A stretch of DNA of 6,756 bases from an uncultured Clostridia bacterium (GCA_945871545.1 CAMBWJ010000100.1:1-6756), one strand, 5' to 3'. Shown: positions 1-6,503, numbered from the stretch's first letter. Numbers and translations are program-made. The notes: generated from the sequence alone by a model not told the origin.

Positions 1-38
1 CACAAGCACTCCATACCCGTCGGTATTGTTTGCTTGTG
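1..38. repeat. Two-tier inverted repeat at the window edge (hairpin, possible terminator)
   Basis: CACAAGCA at 1-8 is the exact reverse complement of TGCTTGTG at 31-38. Inside it, ATACC (13-17) pairs with GGTAT (22-26) around a CGTC tetraloop, leaving symmetric 4-nt internal loops. On the plus strand no T-run follows (CTTTGAG). On the minus strand the downstream flank is outside the window, so a terminator for a leftward transcript cannot be judged. The outer stem may also extend past base 1. Confidence 0.4.
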
Positions 39-137
39 CTTTGAGTGTACCAAACATCCCCGGCGATGCGTTTTCGAGGCGAAAGCGGCGATCCGACAGA
101 CGATTCTCCCTTTTCATTGTCCCCCATACTATGCACC

Positions 138-186
138 AAAAAGGATCGCATCCTCAGGCAGTTGCCATCGGATGCGATCCTTTTTT
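138..186 (-). terminator. Intrinsic terminator of the symporter gene (probably bidirectional)
   Basis: An 11-bp perfect stem (143-153 with 170-180) is flanked by A5 on the left and T6 on the right, so it can extend to 16 bp and gives a U-tract on either strand. A smaller GGCA/TGCC hairpin (157-160 with 163-166) is nested in the 16-nt loop. It begins 6 bp past the TGA of the symporter gene, as expected for that gene's terminator. The symmetric tails would also stop rightward transcripts. Confidence 0.88.
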
Positions 187-191
187 GCAAA

Positions 192-1421
192 TCAGGCTTT
201 TTTCGTGGCCTTCCTGGCCTCACGCTTTTTCTCCAGGTTGGAAACAACAATCGCGCAGGAAGCGTCGCCGGTGATATTCAGCACCGTGCGTCCCATGTCA
301 AAGAGCCGGTCTACGCCTGCAACAAGCGCAATTCCCTCCACAGGCAGTCCCACAGAGGTCAAAACCATGGCCAGCATGACCATGCCGGCGCCAGGCACGC
401 CAGCGGTTCCGATGGAGGCCAGCGTGGCCGTCAGCACGATGGTCAGCATCTGGGGGAAGGTCAGGCTGATGCCGTAGCAGGATGCGATGAAGATGGCGCA
501 TACGCCCTGATAGATGGCGGTACCATCCATGTTGATGGTCGCGCCCAGCGGCAGGACGAAGGAGGACACCTGACGATCGGCGCCCAGCTTCTCGGTGCAT
601 TCCATGTTCAGAGGCAGCGTACCGACGGAAGATGCGCTGGAGAAGGCGAACATCATGGCGGGCAGCATTCCCTTGAAGAACTCCAGCGGTCTCATGCCGC
701 CCATGGTGCGCACCGTGGTGGAATACACAATGATCGCATGGAGCGCATAGCAAATGTACGCGGTCAGCAGAACCATTGCAAGCGAGCCAATGATCGCAGC
801 GCCGTTTTCTGCGATGACGGGGCACAGCAGGCAGAACACGCCGATCGGAGAGAGCTTGAGGATCAGCTCCATGACCTTCATGAACACTTCGTTCAGATGC
901 TCCACCGCAGTAAACACGCTGGACGCCCGCTCGCCAACCAGAATCACGGCAAAGCCAATCAGGATCGCCATGACGATGATCTGGAGCATGTTGGCATTGA
1001 GCAGCGGCGCCAGGAAGTTCGACGGGAAGATGTTCACAATGGTATCCATAAAGGGCGTTGCCGCAGCAGCTTCATAGGTCAGGTCAGAGGTCGAAAGCAC
1101 CGGGAAGAAGCCCTTGGCAAAGTATGCAACGATCAGTCCGATGGTAATTGCAAAGGCCGTGGTGCAAAGATAGTAAACCACCGTTTTCCAGCCAATCGCG
1201 CCCACCTTGCGAATGTCCTTCATGGACAGGATGCCGCTCATGATGGAGAACAGCACGATGGGGCACACGATGAACTTGATGAGATTCAGGAAGATGGTAC
1301 CAAAGGGCTTGATGTAGCTCTTTGCAATGTCAGCGTGGTTCCCCATGAGCAGGCCGACGATAATCGCAAGCACCAACGCAATGAATATCTGCCCTGCCAA
1401 TGATAGTTTCTTCTTTCCCAT
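192..1421 (-). CDS. Dicarboxylate/amino acid:cation symporter (DAACS family, glutamate/aspartate or C4-dicarboxylate type)
   Basis: An inner-membrane secondary transporter of 409 residues, normal length for the family, importing acidic amino acids or C4-dicarboxylates with Na+ or H+. The family's signatures are all present: the serine-rich hairpin SSASSVGTLP (261-270), the unwound-helix motif NMDG (297-300), the tip GTAGVPGAG (338-346), and the last-helix motif D371-x3-D375-MGR378-T379-x2-N382-x3-D386. By alignment with GltPh, D375, R378, T379 and N382 match substrate-binding positions, and N297, D299, N382 and D386 match sodium-site positions. The arginine suits an acidic side chain rather than the neutral substrates of ASCT-type members. 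The C-terminus is lysine-rich. The start ATG has AAGGGGG seven bases upstream (1429-1435). The gene is monocistronic: its own promoter lies upstream and terminators lie on both sides. Glutamate, aspartate, malate, fumarate and succinate cannot be separated by eye, so no symbol is given. Confidence 0.93.
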   Translation of the reverse strand: MGKKKLSLAGQIFIALVLAIIVGLLMGNHADIAKSYIKPFGTIFLNLIKFIVCPIVLFSIMSGILSMKDIRKVGAIGWKTVVYYLCTTAFAITIGLIVAYFAKGFFPVLSTSDLTYEAAAATPFMDTIVNIFPSNFLAPLLNANMLQIIVMAILIGFAVILVGERASSVFTAVEHLNEVFMKVMELILKLSPIGVFCLLCPVIAENGAAIIGSLAMVLLTAYICYALHAIIVYSTTVRTMGGMRPLEFFKGMLPAMMFAFSSASSVGTLPLNMECTEKLGADRQVSSFVLPLGATINMDGTAIYQGVCAIFIASCYGISLTFPQMLTIVLTATLASIGTAGVPGAGMVMLAMVLTSVGLPVEGIALVAGVDRLFDMGRTVLNITGDASCAIVVSNLEKKREARKATKKA

Positions 1422-1481
1422 TCCATTTCCCCCTTGAAAAGATTATCGGCAGGATGATATATCGAGCCGATTGTAATTTAT

Positions 1482-1510
1482 ATTTTACTCATTTTTATCA
1501 TATGTGTCAA
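1482..1510 (-). promoter_or_regulatory. Sigma-A-type promoter of the symporter gene
   Basis: Read on the minus strand, TTGACA (1505-1510, perfect -35) is separated by 17 bp from TAAAAT (1482-1487, 5/6 match -10). Transcription would start near 1475 and give a leader of about 54 nt. That leader holds a 6-bp stem, ATCGGC (1445-1450) with GCCGAT (1466-1471), and then the ribosome site. A- and T-tracts at 1525-1549 lie upstream of the -35 and could act as an UP-like element. No obvious operator palindrome was seen. Confidence 0.75.
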
Positions 1511-1607
1511 TGTATTTTCACCCGAAAAAAGGCACTCCATCAAAAAAAATATGAATCGCCACGCCCTTCCGAGCCGTTCCATCGGGAAAACGGTGAAATG
1601 AAAGCCC

Positions 1608-1649
1608 AAAAGCGCCTCCAACGGCAGAATCGCTGTTGGAAGCGCTTTT
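1608..1649 (-). terminator. Intrinsic terminator of the PEP/pyruvate-binding-domain gene
   Basis: A 15-position stem pairs 1608-1622 with 1635-1649 around a 12-nt loop. One position (1616/1641) is C-A on the plus strand but becomes a G-U pair in minus-strand RNA, so the hairpin is complete only in the minus-strand transcript. This supports it as the terminator of the gene ending at 1715, 66 bp upstream. The U-tract is modest: UUUU in the stem, then GGGCUUUC. A second GC-rich stem (1655-1660 with 1676-1681) lies between the stop codon and this hairpin. Confidence 0.7.
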
Positions 1650-1714
1650 GCGAGCCGGAGCTGCGCGCGCTCCTTCTCCGGTGCGGGCGCAGCAGTTTCA
1701 CCCTGGACTGCGCA

Positions 1715-4291
1715 TCAATCTCTCACCTCGCAGCCGCAGACCCCCCGATTTGAGATTGCATCCAGCCAGAAATACAGGTTCTCCACTTCATACACCTGAA
1801 TCATGTCCGCAAGCTCCGTCTGCCCGGGACAGATTTCGGAAAACAGATTCTCCTGCCCGCGGAACAGCTCCGGATTCCAGATGTGGGTGCGTTGATCGCC
1901 ATAGATCGCACCGTAGAGAATCCGGGCCTCCACCAGATCCTGGAACATATGGCTGCCGTAGCTGAGCTCCGGCATAAACCCGGCCCGGCGATCGGACACC
2001 TCGCAGACCGCAGAGAAGTTGGAGATTCCGCGGAAGGCTACGGGCACGCCCAGCTCCGGCGAGGAGGTGCCCACCCGACCGGGCGTCATCAGCAGCAGGT
2101 TCTTGCCGCTTCCCCTGTATGCATCGTTGATGGTCTCGATGGCCTTCGCCACGCCGTATTTCAGATTGTAGGGATAAGCGTCGTAGCGCGCCGGGTCGAT
2201 CTGCACCACCACATCCATCCGCCGCTTGCCGGACGGGCCCATGACCGCGTCCGAAATATCGAAGAACACCCGATCCAGCTTCAGCGCGTCGATGTTCACC
2301 GTTTCGCTGGACTGATTCTGATACAGGGGCCTGCACTGGAGCAGATTCACCACGAAGTCGCCGTCCGGAGCCAGGTTCACCGCAAATTCAATGTCCACCG
2401 GATTCTGATACACCCGCTCCAGCATCTTGAGAATCTTCTGCATCAGTCCGGTGAAGCACTGATTCTCCAGCAGCCGCTGGCAGCTGACGAACCACACCTC
2501 CTGCCGCGTGCCGCTCTCCCGCAGATATGCCTCCGCCTCATAGTCCCGTTCCAGCACCATCTTCTTGTACCACAGGGGAAGCTGGGGCAGAAGCGCGTCC
2601 AGCGGAAGCTCCCGCAGCTGGTTGCCGGCGCAGTCCAGCAAATCGATGTTCCGCTGGGAGAACTTGTGCTTCTGCGCCACGGTGGTCAGCATCGTCACGC
2701 CGGGGCGATCCAGGTTGGCAAGCCTCGGGTAGTCCTCCGTGGTGCGGTCGACGGCCTTGGTGCCCAGGCCCATAACGATGCGCAGCATCCCCGCGCCCGG
2801 ATCCATGTCCGGCATCCATCGATAGGCGCTGTGGCTGTACCCCACCCCCGCCGCGCAGGGCATGAAGTACGGGCCATAGTGGGAACCGGACACCCGCTGC
2901 ACCAGCACCGCCATCTGCTCGTCCCGCTTGTCCAGTCCGCGCATCCGGCGGTACTCCAGCGCGGAGGGATCCATGGTGCTGGCGTACACCTGTCGGATGG
3001 CCTGCTCAAAGGCCTCCAGCCGCTGCTCCGGGCTCCCCTGATTCACGCAGAACTCGGAATCGTACTTTCCGGCAAAGGCGTTTCCGAAGCCGTCCTCCAG
3101 GAAGCTGGAGGAGCGCACGATGAACGGGTTCTGGCCGAAGTATTCCAGCACATCCACGAAGCGCTCCCGGATCTTGGCCGGGAACACGCCGTGGAGCAGG
3201 CAGTCCCGCAGCTCCCCGGCGGCATTCATGTAGCCCTCGGCGGAGCGCTGGCGGATGCGCAGCTTCCAGGCCCCGTTGGACACGATGTAGGTGTAGAACA
3301 CGTCCGAGCCGATGAAGAAGGAATCGTGGGGCTCGTCATGTTCTGCATACTCCGGGATCTCCCGCTCCGCGATCTTCCGCGCCAGCAGCATGCCGCAGGC
3401 CTTGCCGCCGATGGCCCCGCTGCCGATCATCCGCTCCCGGAGGGCGAAGTAATCCTCCGGGCGAAAGTACTCTTCCACCAGCGCCTTGAGCCTGCTGTCC
3501 TTGGTCATGGTGCTGCGGATGATCTGTTCCTGGGTGTCCCTGGAGAACACGCCCTGGGAAAACTGCATCTTCGCCAGGGAGAAGAAGCGGTCGTGGCTGT
3601 CAAAATTCTGATCCTGTCCCGTCTGGGCCAGGCGCTGCTGAATCTGGTAGAACCGGCTCATCCCCACGCCGTCGGAGATCACGGAAAACTCCCCGGTGTC
3701 CCTCTTCATGCAGTGCGGGAGGAACATCTTCTCCGAGTAGCGGTTCCACACCTTCATCGGGTGCAGATACAGCTGCCTTTCGTCGGAATAGACGTTCAGC
3801 AGCAGCTGCGTGGTGTCCCGGATTCGGGCCACGGTGTCGAAGGAGTGCCGGCCACGGATCAGCGGGAAGTAGGCCACGGTGTCCAGCTCAAACAGATACG
3901 GGCAGGTCACCCGGAAGAAGTTGCCCATCATGAGGTCGGTGTACCACACGGACTGCAATTCGGACAGGCAGTCAAACACGTAGAATGCGTCCCTGCCCTG
4001 CCGGGTGATCTCCTCGTGAATGGCCACCGTGAAGGGCTCGAAGCCCTCGTCCGGGTTGAAGCGCGCGACGTGAATGCCGCGCAGATCCCGGAGCACCGGC
4101 TCATGCTGGGCAAAGCGAATGTAGATCACGTTGCGGCCGTCGGCAACGGCCTGACGGGCAAAGGGCTCCGCAAATGCGCGGAATTCCTCCAGCTCCGAAA
4201 TCTGCCAGACCACGTTGTCACCGAGACGCACATGGTCCAGCGCTTCATCCAGCCCGGATATGCCGCTTTGGATTTTGTCAAAGGCACTCAT
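1715..4291 (-). CDS. PEP/pyruvate-binding (PPDK N-terminal, ATP-grasp) protein with a degenerate KaiC-like N-terminal domain
   Basis: A probably cytosolic protein of 858 residues. Residues 9-30 resemble the KaiC opening SGIxGLDExL...GD, and FYVFDCLSEL (103-112) resembles a Walker B strand. The expected P-loop is replaced by QISELEEF (30-37), so this part probably does not hydrolyse ATP. Residues ~290-660 match the nucleotide-binding domain of PEP synthase/pyruvate phosphate dikinase: GGKACG (295-300), VRSSSFLED..GNAFAGKY (392-410), MAVLVQRVSG (460-469), DIEFAVN..VVNLLQCRPL (633-656). No swivelling phosphohistidine domain and no PEP-binding barrel follow. Instead there is a ~200-residue C-terminal part I do not recognise. 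It is therefore not a complete dikinase, and its phosphoryl acceptor is unknown. The ATG at 4291 is chosen because GGAGG (4300-4304) lies eight bases upstream. The frame stays open to 4387, but that ATG falls inside the -35 box. Single-gene transcript with its own promoter and terminator. Confidence 0.85.
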   Translation of the reverse strand: MSAFDKIQSGISGLDEALDHVRLGDNVVWQISELEEFRAFAEPFARQAVADGRNVIYIRFAQHEPVLRDLRGIHVARFNPDEGFEPFTVAIHEEITRQGRDAFYVFDCLSELQSVWYTDLMMGNFFRVTCPYLFELDTVAYFPLIRGRHSFDTVARIRDTTQLLLNVYSDERQLYLHPMKVWNRYSEKMFLPHCMKRDTGEFSVISDGVGMSRFYQIQQRLAQTGQDQNFDSHDRFFSLAKMQFSQGVFSRDTQEQIIRSTMTKDSRLKALVEEYFRPEDYFALRERMIGSGAIGGKACGMLLARKIAEREIPEYAEHDEPHDSFFIGSDVFYTYIVSNGAWKLRIRQRSAEGYMNAAGELRDCLLHGVFPAKIRERFVDVLEYFGQNPFIVRSSSFLEDGFGNAFAGKYDSEFCVNQGSPEQRLEAFEQAIRQVYASTMDPSALEYRRMRGLDKRDEQMAVLVQRVSGSHYGPYFMPCAAGVGYSHSAYRWMPDMDPGAGMLRIVMGLGTKAVDRTTEDYPRLANLDRPGVTMLTTVAQKHKFSQRNIDLLDCAGNQLRELPLDALLPQLPLWYKKMVLERDYEAEAYLRESGTRQEVWFVSCQRLLENQCFTGLMQKILKMLERVYQNPVDIEFAVNLAPDGDFVVNLLQCRPLYQNQSSETVNIDALKLDRVFFDISDAVMGPSGKRRMDVVVQIDPARYDAYPYNLKYGVAKAIETINDAYRGSGKNLLLMTPGRVGTSSPELGVPVAFRGISNFSAVCEVSDRRAGFMPELSYGSHMFQDLVEARILYGAIYGDQRTHIWNPELFRGQENLFSEICPGQTELADMIQVYEVENLYFWLDAISNRGVCGCEVRD

Positions 4292-4313
4292 CGCAGTATC
4301 CTCCATAAAAGCG

Positions 4314-4347
4314 CAGGGCAATGAAGCCATAAAGCTCCATTGCCCTG
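4314..4347 (-). promoter_or_regulatory. 5'-end leader hairpin before the PEP/pyruvate-binding gene
   Basis: CAGGGCAATG (4314-4323) and CATTGCCCTG (4338-4347) form a perfect 10-bp stem. An inner AGC/GCT pair (4325-4327 with 4334-4336) continues it after a single mismatch, closing a 6-nt loop. With a start site near 4352, the hairpin would be almost the first thing transcribed. It ends 9 bp before the GGAGG site. CGCTTTTATGG follows on the minus strand, too short a U-run for a convincing terminator. An mRNA-stabilising 5' stem or a control element is more likely. Confidence 0.55.
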
Positions 4348-4358
4348 TTGGTAATTTT

Positions 4359-4387
4359 ATGATAACACAATTGCCGCCCGAACTCAA
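4359..4387 (-). promoter_or_regulatory. Promoter of the PEP/pyruvate-binding gene
   Basis: On the minus strand TTGAGT (4382-4387, 4/6) lies 17 bp from TATCAT (4359-4364, 5/6). Predicted initiation is near 4352, about 60 bases before the start codon at 4291. No convincing terminator separates it from the operon to its right, so some read-through from that operon is possible. Confidence 0.55.
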
Positions 4388-4415
4388 GCTGTGTTCCTAT
4401 CCATACTCCTGAGAA

Positions 4416-4699
4416 TCAGCGTTTTTCAGACCGATCAGCCGTTGGATCCCCGCCGACTGCTTCGATCATCAGACAGCGATGCGCATTTGCATCCACGAAG
4501 GCCTTGCCGGAGCAGGGAAACTCCTCGTCGCTCTCCCGGAAATTGAGCAGGATCGGAAAGCGCGGCGCATATTGAACGACGATGCCGTTCCCCTCTCCTT
4601 CCCCTCGCATCCTCCATGAGAATACAGGTATGTCATCAGCCTCCAAGAACCGATTCGATGCGGCGCATGACGGAAGGTGCGCAACGCGAGCCGCATCAT
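4416..4699 (-). pseudogene. Probable frameshifted or truncated gene remnant with a DUF3786-like C-terminus
   Basis: Two overlapping minus-strand frames lie here. One starts at ATG 4699 with a good ribosome site (GGGAGG, 7-base spacing) directly after the DUF2871 gene, but reads as a compositionally odd 76-residue peptide ending at 4469. The other is open from upstream of 4699 to TGA at 4416 and has no start with a suitable ribosome site; its first candidate is TTG at 4646. Its last ~45 codons look like real protein: RFPILLNFRESDEEFP followed by K-x-FVDANA and IEAVGG. I know the pattern FP...DEEFP...FD from the C-terminus of DUF3786 proteins, which are about 200 residues, so most of such a protein would be missing. 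Joining the two frames needs a -1 shift, most plausibly in the GGGG-rich stretch around 4585-4610. A short functional protein in either frame is the alternative. The family match is from memory. Confidence 0.4.
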
Positions 4700-4716
4700 G
4701 GAGATGCCTCCCGTCT

Positions 4717-5130
4717 TCAGTTCTTCGCCAGCTTCCTCAGGGAGAGCAGCAGCAGGAGGATTCCGGCGCCGGTCAGGATGTGGCCCACGCCCGCGATTCC
4801 CGAGATGGAGGCGCTGGCGGCTGCGGACAGGCCCGTCCCCAGCACCTGAAGGACGCCGCGCACCACCATCATCGCCGCGGTCAGCACAACGCCGATGTTG
4901 TGGCACCACAGAAAGGCGCGGAAGCTCCTGAGCTTCCCGAGGTCATTGTGCGCCGCGTACAGCGCAACCAGCAGGTAGACCAGCATGCCCAGCAGGAACA
5001 GGTGCGCGTGCACCTTTCCCAGCACCGTCACGCCGCTGAAATGGTTGAATTTCGTGAATTCCCGGTAGAATACGCCGCCGGCCATCGCGGCAAGGGCATA
5101 GGCCAGAGCAATGTTCAGATACTTCTTCAT
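4717..5130 (-). CDS. DUF2871-type small membrane protein
   Basis: A 137-residue integral membrane protein with about four helices: ~4-22, 40-60, 70-96 and 112-132. I recognise the DUF2871 pattern: an N-terminal ALxYAxxAMxGGVFYREFTKF, then GKVHAHLFLLGM (38-49), CHNIGV (76-81) and GVGHILTGAGI (114-124). Function is unknown. H41 and H43 (start of helix 2), H77 (helix 3) and H117 (helix 4) sit in or near the membrane and could bind haem or a metal; this is inference. The start overlaps the stop of the preceding membrane-protein gene as ATGA (5127-5130), and AAGGAG (5139-5144) lies eight bases upstream, so translation is probably coupled. It is the last intact gene of the TetR-led operon. Confidence 0.85.
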   Translation of the reverse strand: MKKYLNIALAYALAAMAGGVFYREFTKFNHFSGVTVLGKVHAHLFLLGMLVYLLVALYAAHNDLGKLRSFRAFLWCHNIGVVLTAAMMVVRGVLQVLGTGLSAAASASISGIAGVGHILTGAGILLLLLSLRKLAKN

Positions 5131-5795
5131 CGCTTATTCTCCTTCTTCATCGCGTTGTAGCCGATCAGTACCGTCCAGACGTAGGCGCAGGTCTTGGGGA
5201 TCATCAGCATGCCCACGGCGGGCACCGCATCCGCAAACAGCACCACGGGGATGTAGCAGGCGAAGCTGAGCACCACCGTCAGCCACAGATGCCGGAAGGG
5301 CGCGTCGCTCCTCTCCCGCGCGCTGCGGTAGAACAGCACGACGATCAGCGCGCCGAGGATGGCGAAGGGGATGTTGCGCCAGATTCCCCAGGAGAGCGGC
5401 GGCGTGGCGCTGGTCCACGCGTTCTGGGGCATCAGGCACAGCGCGATGCGCGCCAGCGCCAGAATCCACACGGCCAGGGTCGTTCCCCTGCTGCCCTGAA
5501 CCTCGTAGCGTGCGCGCCAGACGTAGTAGAGCAGCACGTAGAACAGCGTCATGGTGACGGAGGTGATCAGCTTGCCCACCCCCAGCGCCGCCGTGTAGCG
5601 CTCAAGACCCGTGGTGCATAGCGCTATGGCCCGGGGAACCAGATGGAACGCGTCGCCGCAGCCCAGCGTCACCGCCATCGCGCCGAACAGCCGATACTGC
5701 CTGCGCCCTCCGCTGCCGAGGATCATTTTCACGCCCAGGGTGATGACCGTCGCCAGATAGACGACATCGAACTGCGTCTCAAAAATTGCCTGCAT
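5127..5795 (-). CDS. Seven-helix membrane protein of unknown function
   Basis: A 222-residue hydrophobic protein with about seven predicted helices (approximately 8-27, 35-58, 68-92, 105-122, 138-156, 168-187, 192-213). I do not recognise a named family. The most distinctive motif is GDAFHLVPR (47-55) in helix 2, placing D48, H51 and R55 within or at the edge of the membrane, which is unusual unless they bind a ligand, cofactor or ion. No signal peptidase site is seen, and the C-terminus is basic (NAMKKENKR). The start is supported by GGAGG (5805-5809) nine bases upstream. It lies 39 bp after the TetR gene and overlaps the DUF2871 gene by 4 bp, so the two membrane proteins are probably made together, perhaps as a complex. 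A transport, sensing or redox role under TetR control is possible but unproven. Confidence 0.8.
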   Translation of the reverse strand: MQAIFETQFDVVYLATVITLGVKMILGSGGRRQYRLFGAMAVTLGCGDAFHLVPRAIALCTTGLERYTAALGVGKLITSVTMTLFYVLLYYVWRARYEVQGSRGTTLAVWILALARIALCLMPQNAWTSATPPLSWGIWRNIPFAILGALIVVLFYRSARERSDAPFRHLWLTVVLSFACYIPVVLFADAVPAVGMLMIPKTCAYVWTVLIGYNAMKKENKR

Positions 5796-5834
5796 GAATG
5801 TATTCCTCCCGATGTAAATCCAATTGGGCTTCCC

Positions 5835-6395
5835 TCAGCCATGGATCGCCCTGCGGACGATCTCCAGCAGCGCGCCGCAGTCCCGCCGTCCCTGTACCAG
5901 CAAAAGCAGCAGGTTGTCCAGCACGAAATCCACGAGCATTTCCCGGGAAAAGCCCGACGAAAAGGCGCTCTCCGGAACGTCGGGGTCATTGCGCAGCGCC
6001 TCCAGCAGCCCGGCCCGGATGTGCGCCAGCGCACCGTCCATCGCGCTCCTGGCTTCCCCGCGCCTTGCAGCGGCGATGCCGACGGAATGCCCCGTCAGAA
6101 AGCCCGGATACGCATGCGCGCCCTTTTGGATGCGCGCGTACAGCTCCGCCACGCAGTCGGGAAAGGAGGCCCTCGACAGACTCCGCTTCTCCGCGTGGAA
6201 AATCTCCCGCCAGATGCTCTCCACCGTCGCCAGAACCAGCGCGTTCTTGTCGGCGTAGTAGTTGTACAGCGTTCCCAGGGCAATCCGACATGCGTCGGCG
6301 ACCCGCCGCATGCTCAGCGCCTGCACGCCCTCCTCCGCCACGATGCGCCTGCACGCCTGCAGGATGGCCTCTCTGGATGTTGCGTTCGTGTTCAA
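5835..6395 (-). CDS. TetR/AcrR-family transcriptional regulator
   Basis: A DNA-binding repressor of 186 residues, typical TetR size. The N-terminal helix-turn-helix covers ~7-55: AILQACRRIVAEEG (10-23), MRRVADAC (29-36), then the recognition stretch GTLYNYYADKNAL (41-53), the family hallmark. The C-terminal half (~60-186) is all-helical and variable, as expected for ligand binding and dimerisation. The ligand cannot be deduced. The start is TTG at 6395, preceded by GGAGG (6404-6408) at eight bases. The frame also opens at a TTG at 6419, but that codon lies inside the operator palindrome at the predicted transcription start and would have no leader. First gene of an operon with two membrane proteins; the regulator probably controls itself and them. 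Confidence 0.92.
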   Translation of the reverse strand: MNTNATSREAILQACRRIVAEEGVQALSMRRVADACRIALGTLYNYYADKNALVLATVESIWREIFHAEKRSLSRASFPDCVAELYARIQKGAHAYPGFLTGHSVGIAAARRGEARSAMDGALAHIRAGLLEALRNDPDVPESAFSSGFSREMLVDFVLDNLLLLLVQGRRDCGALLEIVRRAIHG

Positions 6396-6403
6396 TGCGC
6401 ACA

Positions 6404-6408
6404 CCTCC
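6404..6408 (-). promoter_or_regulatory. Ribosome binding site deciding the TTG start of the TetR gene
   Basis: GGAGG on the minus strand with an 8-base gap to TTG at 6393-6395. No ATG is available in frame nearby, so this site fixes the start and excludes the upstream TTG at 6419. Confidence 0.75.
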
Positions 6409-6412
6409 AAGC

Positions 6413-6425
6413 TGAACAATGTTCA
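6413..6425. promoter_or_regulatory. TetR operator candidate: 13-bp perfect palindrome
   Basis: TGAACAATGTTCA has two perfect 6-bp arms (TGAACA/TGTTCA) around one central base. It touches the last base of the -10 box and covers the predicted transcription start of the TetR operon. Size, symmetry and position are those of a self-repression site of a TetR-family dimer. Confidence 0.75.
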
Positions 6426-6452
6426 TTACAGCGCACTCTGTGGACTTGTCAA
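6425..6452 (-). promoter_or_regulatory. Promoter of the TetR / membrane-protein operon
   Basis: On the minus strand a perfect TTGACA (6447-6452) is followed after 16 bp by TGTAAT (6425-6430, 5/6). Initiation is expected near 6418, inside the palindrome, leaving a leader of only about 23 nt before the TTG start codon. Confidence 0.75.
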
Positions 6453-6503
6453 GATGCAACCCTGCATACCGCCTGCGAAATTCGGTATTTCAGGACAGCA
6501 GGC

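Noticed and set aside
45..1403. Long plus-strand open frame opposite the symporter gene
   Set aside because: Its product is rich in H, Q, R and G with no domain, and it mirrors a clear transporter on the other strand. It is a by-product of codon composition.
1525..1549. Runs of A on the plus strand (T-runs on the minus strand) as a second terminator for the ATP-grasp gene
   Set aside because: The nearest hairpin (about 1575-1595) has a bulged stem and is too far from the T-run. The tracts fit better as AT-rich DNA upstream of the symporter promoter.
1715..4291. Calling this gene a complete pyruvate phosphate dikinase or PEP synthase
   Set aside because: The swivelling histidine domain and the C-terminal PEP/pyruvate barrel are absent, and the protein ends with an unrelated ~200-residue part.
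1883..4324. 813-codon plus-strand open frame opposite the ATP-grasp gene
   Set aside because: Composition is dominated by H, V, L, Q and G with no recognisable motif, while the minus strand has clear PPDK_N motifs, promoter, ribosome site and terminator. GC-rich third positions remove stops on the antisense strand.
1715..4387. Upstream ATG at 4387 as start of the ATP-grasp protein
   Set aside because: It overlaps the predicted -35 element, has no ribosome site, and would place the leader hairpin inside the coding region. The ATG at 4291 has GGAGG at ideal spacing.
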